Under the pieces are notes generated by a model. The model did no database searches and was not told where the DNA came from. It saw only the letters and a list, made by a program, of their open reading frames with translations. A stretch of 64,000 nucleotides of DNA from Echinometra lucunter (lineage: Eukaryota; Echinodermata; Echinoidea; Camarodonta; Echinometridae). Position 1 is the stretch's first letter; each line of letters starts with the position of its first letter. Made by a program: the position numbers and the translations under genes. Where the stretch lies: assembly GCA_029962745.1 (NCBI GenBank), contig CM057154.1, positions 2,259,031-2,323,030 on the forward strand. The letters are read 5' to 3'. Below, piece by piece: positions 54,808 to 64,000 of the stretch.

Positions 54808-55215
54808 CCCATTCATGACAGAGGTCCACATTTTGTGGTTTGGCCCAATATCTTTCGATACAAAGCCCTAAAAATCATACCAAATACATGAGCAGAAAGG
54901 GCAAAAAATTCTACACAAACTGTGCCCATTTTGGTTGCGTCAATATTCGTTGTTTGATGCTGAAATCTTTTTTAAAGGAAAATAAGCATTAAAATTCTTA
55001 AATTGGCAATGTGATAGAAAGTTTAAAATCACTGTTTCCCCCGCAAATTGGGAACTTTTTGACTTCTCATCATAATTTCTGTCAATTTATATTCATTTCA
55101 GATACATGACGTTTTATAAGAAAAATGTAGCAATAAAATAAAAATGTTGGTGTTGCCAATTTGAAGAAAAAAAGCTGTTCAAATTAGGCTTCAAATAATT
55201 CCTGTCATGAATGGG
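54808..55215 (+). mobile_element. TTAA-flanked MITE, best-preserved copy
   Basis: The 408-bp unit lies between TTAA at 54804-54807 and TTAA at 55216-55219, with 14-bp inverted ends CCCATTCATGACAG that match perfectly. Inverted relative to the 2005-2410 copy. Confidence 0.85.
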
Positions 55216-56490
55216 TTAATTAAAGGTTCTATTCAAAGCCATGTTTTGTCTCTGACTGTCGATGAATTCCCTTGTCATGTACATTGTTTGAAAAAACTGG
55301 AAAATTCATAGCAAAAGAATGATCATTATTTATTGATTTTAATCTTCTGTTATCACAGCTTCCGTATTTTTCAGCATCACCGCAACCTGTCTTAAATCTC
55401 AACTAAATTTGACTGAACTTTTCTATTTTTCCCCTGGTTTCTTTGAGCATATCAAATCAAAGGAAATTTAATATCAGCATTTAAAATTCTTTTTGCGTTA
55501 TGCAGCCCCCTTCCTTACACCTCTCTTCCTTTACAGTGTGCAGAAATCAGTTTAAAATACCACTATCGGGAAGGTAGAACGGGATTATCATTCTCCTAAT
55601 GAAACTTCGTTGCACGTGTTGTATTTTACTCCAAAGTCAGAGCGATTATTTTAGAAGTGATTCAGTGAAAAGACGTTGTTAGAGACAACCTCGACGATGA
55701 TCACTACTGTTACTCACTGCATGCATAAAAATCTGCGTTGGATGTCAAATTTTCAGCAACTAATGGCCGTGTGGTTAGTACCTTGACAGTATTTTAACAA
55801 TCGCAGCGTTATTAATTTAACGACCATGTTTTAGTCAGAATGAGGCATCCTGCAGAATGGGGAGGTGAAACCTGAGCCCGCGTTCTTCTCTTATGATGGT
55901 CTCACATTTCTTTAATGATTGGTGTTAAAATATCTTAATGACTTAAGCTCCCCATTCGATTAGCTATAGATATATCACAAGCCTGAATTAAAGATGGTTT
56001 ACGAAGAATACATTACAATACATTACTTTTCTCTACGTGATTGACACATATTTCCTTGCGGTTAATCTTTACGCGGTTGCCATTATTTCGGCGGGAGAAG
56101 CTCCATATGAAAAAGCCCAACAAAGGCACATGCTGGAAATCGTTGCAAATATCAAAGGGTTCCTAGGGTTCACTATACCTCTACTCAGGATCGGTATTTT
56201 AATCTAGGGAAGACAGAATGATGAGAAATGTTGATTTATCATCATTCCATTATCAGACAAAGTTGTCACGTGGCATAGCCCAATGGCGTCTGACCTCATC
56301 ATGACCGCTGACCCTATGGTGTTTGCAAAGAGTCTTAGTTGACACTAATGGCTGCTGTGATAAGATGTCGTTCTTGTTTGACCTATTTATAAGAAAAATG
56401 GGGGGTCTCCTCAATCCCTCTCAGTAAAAGTTATCCGACCTAAATCACTTATATAACACATGCGAAAAAGGGAGAGAAATGGAGCAAGTT

Positions 56491-56564
<74 letters not shown>

Positions 56565-58080
56565 AAAATATTCTGTGGAAATATTTTTGATCGTTTTAAT
56601 ACCGTGAATTACTATGAATATTTATAAACATCTTCTGGTTATTACATTTCAAAAGACAGCCAAAGGATACTCTCCAAGATCCATAGTCATCCTCCCTGCA
56701 CTGCAGTAGGAATGATTTTTCCACTGATGATAATAGGTAAGTCTTCTTCTTAAGAAAGGAGGGTACCACGTCCCTCATTCCATAAACTAGGTTATTCCAG
56801 CAGAGCGGAGAGTGATAGGGCAAAGATCTTTTCTTTTTTTCATAAATGTGTTAGCTTGGTGGGTTCAGTTTATCTTTCAAACACTCCTTTGTGCAGTCCA
56901 TTTCTTTGATATGCCAGGCATTTCTTCTGAGATCATAAATATATCATCGGTTGGCAGATTGATCGGTTTTAGGTCCCTGCTCGACATTAGGCACGTACTT
57001 GAACTGTTTGTGGGTCGTGCTCTCTACTAAAAATTGATACGGTAATTGAAAATTTATAGTTCCCCAGACATCAGGCTTCCCGATGATATGACTGGGGCTT
57101 GGTTCAACTTCGGATGCGTTTAATGACCCAAAAGATAACATTATTACAATAGCTAGATTTCAGCAAGCTATAGTTAGAGATGATTCTTTTTTTTTTTTTT
57201 TTTTTTTAATTCTTACCCTGACGATATTTAAGAAAATGACAAAAATAACGGTAAGATATGATGGAATCGAGTTTTAAACAGTTTTGTTTAAGTTTTAACT
57301 TTACATTGAGAGAAAATTTTATCGGTTTGGTAAGAAAATCTAGAAATCTAAAAATTGCAGCACTTAGGTCTAAGTTTTAAAGGAGAATAAATTATAAAGA
57401 CGTTTGTTGGGTACGCTTTCTACGAGTTTACGTATTCATGAGGGCTGTCATTATTACTCTTGAAGTTTACTTGATTTTAATCAATTGATTCGCCTTTTGT
57501 TCTTGAAGTATCAATGGGAACAAAAAAATCACCCAAAATATCAACAGAATACAGTGAAATGTTTATATGAGCATATTTCTTGTCAATATGTATGTTTAAG
57601 AGTCCCACGTTCCCGGGAAATCCTGGGTTGCAATGTTTTTCTTGTCCCCCTTGCAATATTAACCAGCTTATTCGCTCTGTTTCAGGATTTAATTTTGCTT
57701 AAAAATGTACGGTAACCTGTGAGGAGAATGAAAGAGGACTTTTTGGTGGCTCATCTTTAACCTCTAAGGAAGTTTGCAATCCATATATCATCCTAGCTGT
57801 CACGTGTATTTGATTGCTGAGCATTTGACGGCTGTGATCCTTACTGGGTCATTTGCTATCACTCAGTGGCTTCACATCTGAATCGTAGGAACTTTCCAGA
57901 AAATTTAGAATGATTTTTTTTTAAAATTCTCCTGCTGATTTATAGTATGCTATAATATCTTTAATATCATGTAATGGACGCTATTGGAATGGATACCAAT
58001 CACAGAATACCGAAATTTACTTGCCTAAGAATGCAATATCTGATTCATACGAAAAATACGAAGCCAGTTTTCTGTCTACA
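55216..58080. other. Non-coding DNA with a (TA)n tract
   Basis: A (TA)n run lies at about 56504-56561 and a poly-T run at 57188-57207. Short frames at 56600-57140 have weak coding character and no recognisable protein. No gene is called. Confidence 0.4.
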
Positions 58081-58565
58081 CACTCTTAAAAAAATCACTT
58101 AATCAGCTGGGTGCAACTAAAATACTAATCTTTTTATTATTTTTTATAAATGTATTAGTCATTTGTGACTATTTCCTAGTCGTATTTTGACTAGAAACCA
58201 GTCATTTGTGAATAGAATATAGTAACCAAGTTTATGACTAGATACATTAGTTGCACCCATTTTTTTTTTTTTTTACTGTATTTTAGTCATTTGTGACTAT
58301 TTCCTAGTCGTATTTTGACTAGAAACCAGTCATTTCTGACAAGAATACAGTAACTTTTATGACTAGATATATTAGTTGCACCCATTTTTTAAAACTATGT
58401 TTTAGTCATTTGTGACTATTTCCTAGTCGTATTTTGATTAGAAACCAGTCATTTTTTACTAGAATACAGTAATTTTTATGACTAGATATATTAGTTGCAC
58501 CTCCATGGTTGCACCCAGCTGACCCATATTCTAGTCATTTTAACTGTTTAACTGTTTTTAGAGTG
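58081..58565. mobile_element. Inverted-repeat element with three internal monomers
   Basis: Ends CACTCTTAAAAA and the complement of TTTTTAGAGTG, then inner inverted AGCTGGGTGCAAC. Inside, a monomer of about 120 bp beginning TAGTCATTTGTGACTATTTC is repeated three times (starting at 58156, 58284 and 58403). No coding capacity and no clear target duplication. Confidence 0.65.
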
Positions 58566-58882
58566 CAGGAAGAGACAGGAAAAGTAGGTTTAAGTTTTCT
58601 AAACATACATGTATTCTCAAACCATTTATCTATTTAACTTAAAAATCTTTTACACAAATCTCTTCTTTCATCAATAATTATTCAGCCTCATTATCATCAA
58701 TAGTAAATATAGGCCTACCATTAATGAAATACCAGCTTTTAGCGATGGCTGTCACCCTCTTTCGCTATAAGCGGAAGGGGGTTATGGGATTGACTGATTC
58801 AATTGAATTATCTGTGCGCTAATTAAGTATTTATAAATCACTAATAATGAACCACTATTGTCTTATATCTCTCTCCTATCAG

Positions 58883-58996
58883 AAGCCTGTACACTGTGCA
58901 ATTTCCCTGGCATTTATTTTGTTAACGATTTAAATTTAGGATTTGGCGATGTTCCCTGCCAAGAGAGGAAGTCACAATCCCGACATACACGTCAAG
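58883..58996 (+). CDS. Candidate internal exon (phase 1-1)
   Basis: A pyrimidine-rich acceptor (TCTCTCTCCTATCAG) precedes, and a good donor (CAAG|GTATGA) follows, a 114-bp open segment with phase 1 at both ends. It encodes ACTLCNFPGIYFVNDLNL... with a CxxC pair and a third cysteine. Symmetric phase-1 exons are typical of extracellular modules, which fits the signal-peptide exon at 41943, but the link is an inference and the module is not recognised. Confidence 0.35.
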
Positions 58997-59197
58997 GTAT
59001 GATTGATGTCATGACGATTGCGTTAATTGATAACGGCATGAACACCGTCACCACTACAACCTCCTTTTTTTTCCCTTCACTAACATTATGCACATTCAAC
59101 ACTGTAAAAACAAATACTGGAGAATGTCGCGGCCGGTTAAGCTTTGTAAGATTTTGTACCTCGAGAATTATCGAAGCGCAGTGTTAGTCGAAAATAA

Positions 59198-60260
59198 GAA
59201 TAAATGAACTAGAAATGTGAGAATTTCTCAGGGTGTATTGTCAGATTGTAATGATCGACAACATTGCTGACAAATAAAGTATGAAGAGTCGTAACCAATT
59301 GCTATTTTTTTAAAAATGTAGCCTATAAGGTTTGCGATCCAATTTCTTAAATGTTCTCTCTTTTTTTCCTACTACAGTGTGCTTGTCTTTTGAAAATGAA
59401 AACTACAAGATCCTTCAGAATAAAAGGTTCAAGTTTGCACCCTTCAAATGCAACACTGGGAGCTCCTTTATCATGTTTATGGGTCCAACTTTGCACCCAA
59501 AGAAGCATTATGCACCATTAAGGGTGCAGTGAGTTACATTCTGCACCCTTAAGGGTGCAGAGTTGTACCCTATAGGGAGGTGCAAATTTGCACCCTTCTG
59601 AATACCAAAGTTTCTGCGCCCTTAAACTGCATACTGCCCTGCTTTGACAAAAGGAAGCAAGTGACATATCAACCAAAATTGAGTTATTGATATTTTCATA
59701 TTTTACCTAGTATGTTCTTCTTCCAGCCCAAATTTTATTCATGAACACTCATCCTGCAAAGAGAAATGTTAGGCAAATATTACGGTAATGCAACGCCAGT
59801 GTAGATAACAGATACATTTTTGTTATTTACAGGAAATGTTACTTTTGTCACTTGCTTCATTTTGCCAAAGTAGGGCAGCATAGTTGCACCTTTAAGGGTG
59901 CAGACGGGTTTTTCCGCGTGCAAGTAAGTACAAAAGGGTGCAGCATCTTTGCACCTTTATCATGTAGGGTGCAAGATTGCACCCCCAAAGGTGCTGCCAG
60001 TGTTGCATTTAGGGTGCAAAATTGAACCCTTTTGTCTAAGTGTGAAATAAACAAGAATAAATGAACTAGAAAAGTGAGGTTTATTGTCAGATCGTAATGA
60101 TCGACAAGATAGCTAACTGATAAAAGAATGTAGAGTCGTAACCAATTGCTATGTTTACGTATAAGGTTCGCGATCCAATTTTCTAAATGTTCTATGTTTA
60201 GTGTGCTCGTCTTTTGAAAATAAAACCTACTAGATTCTTTAATCTTGATAATGTTAGTGG
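59198..60260. repeat. Direct repeat flanking a GTGCA-rich element
   Basis: 59198-59430 and 60055-60260 are direct repeats of about 200 bp (AATAAATGAACTAGAAA, GAGTCGTAACCAATTGCTAT and TTTTGAAAAT shared) with indels. Between them, 59425-60045 is an element with inverted TTGCACCCTT/AAGGGTGCAA words and an AGGGTGCAAAATTGAAC right end, related to 45846-46192. Confidence 0.6.
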
Positions 60261-61127
60261 AACCAAAGGTCACGGCAAGAAGGTTCAAATCTCATGAACT
60301 ACTTCGTTTGGTTTCATCTTAATCGGAACTAACTATTACCTTTAAAGCACTAGGAAGATGCTCTCGTTCACCCTGCACAGATGAGTCAACGGAGCAAGTA
60401 TCTTTATCCCTCCTAATTGTTTTCAAATGTGCCATCTTGGATTGCCTGGAATCCTAGCAATGATGGATGCATTATGGATTGTACACATGTTCATCTCGTA
60501 TTATTTTGATCTCATTTCACACTCCATCTGGACTCCAAGAGTATGTGGGTGTGGGTGGAGGTGTGTGGGGTGAGGAGAGCAGACAAGAAGAATCTCGTTG
60601 TGATTTACAGATGGAAGCAAAATGGCTCGCAGAGGTTAACTACTACTTACCTAGCATTTTTTTTGCTTTGTGGGTGTACGTCTGAAACAAAAGCAAAATT
60701 ATGCAAGTTTATGATAATGATAAATGATGATATTAATAGGGTTTATTTACCAAGAGTAGCTGCATCAGTATTATTCTGCTTTTCATTCCAGCCCTGCAAT
60801 TATTGTCACCCCAGCATTGACATTTACCCATTTAATACGCCTGGGTCGAGAGGGATATAGACGCTATGAGGCGAACATCTTTCCAGAGATGTAGGCACCG
60901 CAAACATGGCGAAACCAGGACATCTCGAATGTGAGGCGAGAACCTTCACCAATCAGTGCTCCCATCATGTCCAAAGAAGTTCATGATGCAAATGCGGATG
61001 AAAGCCCTTGTTGTGGCAAAGAGACGATGTGATCTTTGGACTGATGAAAGCATGCTCGCTAGCATAATTAGTAGTGTTGAATTATTTTCGGCAGTGATAA
61101 ATGCGAATAACGATACCCTCATTTTTA
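60261..61127. other. Non-coding DNA
   Basis: No convincing exon; a short frame near 60990-61135 shows weak protein-like composition only. Confidence 0.4.
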
Positions 61128-61445
61128 CAAGGATTTAGATGAACATATTACCTTTCTAGGGAGACGACCTTTATCAGAAAAAGTGGAAGCTCAGTTGTAT
61201 CGGTTCACCTATTGGCCACAAAGGAGACACTATTATTAGCACATTGGTAACGTTGAATTCTTATCGTTAGTGATGGGTATGAAGAATCATACCCCCCACC
61301 TTTTTTTTTTTTTTTTTTAAGGATCTAGATGAACATATTACCTTTCTAGGTAGACGACCTTTATCAGAGAAAAGTGGAAGCTCAGCTGTCACGGTTGTGC
61401 TGTATCGGTTCACCTATTGGCCACAAAGGAGACACTATTAGGAGG
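61128..61445. repeat. Direct repeat pair of about 120 bp
   Basis: 61128-61235 and 61319-61440 share ATGAACATATTACCTTTCTA and CACCTATTGGCCACAAAGGA. The second copy has a short insertion (GTCACGGTTGTGC). A poly-T run separates them. Confidence 0.8.
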
Positions 61446-64000
61446 TAGATACATGAATAGTGCAAGAAAGAACAGTACAGGAAGGGTATCCTGCTAACCA
61501 GACATAACAGAAGTGACTTGCAGTCAAGGTTTGAAATAAAAGGCGTCGAATCAAACCCAGTTGAAAATTCAGAGTTTTTAGGCCAAACTAAACATAGCTT
61601 TAGTTTACAGGTAGATGGTAGCTAGTTATAAAGGGTTTCTTAGTTTTTAATCATTATGGATTTAAATATTTCTACTGAGTATTCGTCGATGAAGAAATGC
61701 GTAATCCGTTTAATAATTATGGGGTTTAAGAGATGCAGGAGAGCGTTACGAGTTTCTTTGCAGTAAGCATCTACGGTATCAGCAGATATAGGGAGAGAGA
61801 GAGAGAGAGGGGGGGGGGGCGTCGAGGAAAGCAACCGTTACTTTCTTATCTGCATGATCAAAGAATGTTCAGCTATGAAATCCCTCTTGGTTTCTAATGT
61901 GTTAAATAGGGTCATCACAGCAGATCAGCTAGCAGTTGAATTCATGTTTCTTTACTTTTGATATATGGCAGAGCTGAAAGTGGATTTGTTGAGTTCCTCA
62001 CAGGCTAGACATTAAATCCTTTGTAAGTGCCCCTTGTTTTCTCCCAGCCCGTAATCCATGTTCCGCTTAGACCCAGACATTCATTCCTCTGTTAGGTTTC
62101 TGACCTAGTTAAATGGCCGCCGCCTTTTCGCGATTCTACTGAGTGACACCTCCCCATATGGGAACCAATAGACCCCTTTAATATTGAGAATATCGCCGGC
62201 ACATCTGAAAGGAAGTATTGATTCCTCATGGGGAAGTATCAGAAGTCAAAACAATCTTAATGCTTCACGAACGTTTCAGGTGGGAGTTATGTTATTTTGA
62301 ATATTAGGAAAGTTCATTGTTCATATACAAACCTCTGGACGCCAGCATCACACATTTATTGTTTGAAAGATGAATGCAGCTCTTGGGTGAACATTCGCCC
62401 TCTTTTAAGAATATCATGAACGTATTTTCCATACTAGGTCGAGAGTGTCCGAAAAAAATCAAAGTGGCATTTTCGTACTAAAATAAAGAATCGCTATAAT
62501 CTATATATTCATCAACCGAGAAAAGGGTGATGTATTGATTCTGAAGGCCAATGTCAAATCAACATGTTAACCATATGAATGCAATATCGCAATGCCAGGA
62601 ATGGCATGATGATGCAGTTTTTGCATCGTATTTGCTGCGCTAAAGTCGACAAATGTCGTTTTGACAGAATTATTATCGAAATATAAACAAAGAAAAACTT
62701 TCAGTGTATTCATTTGAGGTTACTGGTGCTTCTAACCATTTATTTTCGCCAAGGAGAGATCGTTAGCCTTCCACGATAAGCAACACATGTTTACATCAGC
62801 TAGTGTAGACATGGTTTGATGAAGATATCACACTTTATTCAATAACGCATAGGGAAGTACTGAAAATTCAATTCATTTACAGTTCTGACGCTTTAATTTG
62901 AATCAGTCTGATCTGCCAGCTGTGTCAGTCCGATCCTACCTCTAACAGCTTGGCTGAGCTTCAGATGAGTGGTTTTCTGGTACTGTCATGAAAGTTGCTT
63001 CTCGCTCATCGTTTCTTGGATATATCTAGTTAGGATGACCAATACGTTGCTATGGAAGTCCAAGCGCTAGCTAATTTGTCTTGATTAAGAGGAGTCGAAG
63101 GAGAACCTGGAAAGCATCAAGGAACTGCATGTGAAGCCTTGTGGTATAATTATAAGCTTGCAGAAACCATGGATCCTTGCAGAAACGCAGCGTTTGGGGG
63201 AAAAACTGAAGGTTCTCTGTTATAAACTGTATTGTTTATAACGCATGGATTATTTCGGTTGATAGATGAACAATAAGACTATGCCTATGTGTCTTTTTTT
63301 GTTGTTGTATGTTTTATTAAAGTAAATCAGCAGAATCACATATTTACATGATTGGCAGGATATATTAATGTGGTGTGAAAGCACGCGTCCGGAACGCAAT
63401 ATGCAAAAATGTAAAAATCGAAATGTCTAATGTCTAATGGAACAAAATTTTGGCAAAAATCATGCTACACGGAGATGGTACATCAATTTACAAGGTCTAC
63501 ATGCTAGCCATGTAATTATCAGTCATTGTTTGAAAAATATGATTTTCAACCATTTTTAATTTTGCGTTCTTTCGCACCACGACATTAATATAAGAGGCCT
63601 TATTATCTTTTCTGTCTCATTTACAAGTTACCGATAGTACAGCAGATCCTGCATGGTTATAACCCAACTTACCATCGGGTGATCATTTTATGTCGCGTTG
63701 TAGCATTACATGACCTTAATTTCGTCATGTTCGTGAATGGTATAGGCCCTTAATGTTCGAATTGTCGGGTCCAGTTCACCCGACACTTCATGAAAAAGCT
63801 ATAAACCTACAAATAGCTTTATAATTTTCTCAAACCAGACACTTCGTAGACTGGTAGATAAGAGGGATGTATTTCACGAACGTCTACACCCTAGATGTCG
63901 GGAATTTAGGCCCTGTAATTCACGAAATGATGTGTAACGTGACGACGGGAACGCCCGATGGTTCGAAATAAGCCTGTTCCAACCAAGTGTCAAATATTTA
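61446..64000. other. Non-coding DNA to the window end
   Basis: A (GA)n/G run lies at 61790-61820. No exon, RNA gene or transposon end was recognised with confidence. Confidence 0.4.

Noticed and set aside
1..64000. CRISPR arrays, operons, prokaryotic promoters or ribosome binding sites
   Set aside because: None is seen; splice sites, SINEs, LINEs and microsatellites show eukaryotic DNA.

Overview
This looks like nuclear DNA from an animal, most likely a marine deuterostome and probably an echinoderm such as a sea urchin. The reasons are an AT-rich, repeat-dense background, long microsatellites, tRNA-derived SINEs, many small inverted-repeat transposons, eukaryotic splice and poly(A) signals, and a tandem cluster of RING/B-box (TRIM-type) genes of the kind expanded in echinoderm genomes. 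The species is an inference. There are no operons, CRISPR arrays or prokaryotic signals.

The core of the window (about 4.7-39 kb) is a head-to-tail array of four copies of one gene, all on the + strand: 8183-10219, 16023-17894, 23805-25942 and 32848-34878. Each codes in one exon for RING, B-box 1, B-box 2, coiled coil, a beta-propeller-like region and an acidic repeat tail, so each is a candidate E3 ubiquitin ligase. Each has a conserved intron of about 370-380 bp in its 5' UTR whose acceptor lies 10 bases before the ATG. About 640-680 bp upstream of each ATG is a kappaB-like site, with a CACGTG E-box beside it in three copies. Copies 1 and 4 are intact. Copy 2 has a stop that removes the acidic tail. 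Copy 3 carries a 5-bp tandem duplication that shifts the frame. The unit is about 7.8 kb (9 kb for the last interval), and the promoter-bearing block of copies 2 and 3 is nearly identical over about 2.4 kb.

The array is littered with non-autonomous DNA transposons whose ends and target-site duplications can be read directly. These are hAT-like elements with 8-bp duplications (34887-35436 just after the stop of copy 4; 39230-41010), a foldback family with 6-bp duplications (5578-5945, 29735-30149), and a roughly 408-bp family flanked by TTAA (2005-2410, 47703-48112, 54808-55215, partial at 45452). SINEs, a Tc1-like fragment (113-319) and the 3' end of a LINE (44080-44810) are also present.

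From 41.4 kb onward the window changes character. A TATA-like box, a CpG-rich leader, and an ATG with a signal peptide ending in a splice donor (41943-42043) mark the first coding exon of a secreted or membrane protein. The remaining 22 kb is mostly intron-like or intergenic DNA with repeats and a few candidate exons (45060-45199, 58883-58996 on +; 51580-51716 on -). I could not assign that gene to a family.
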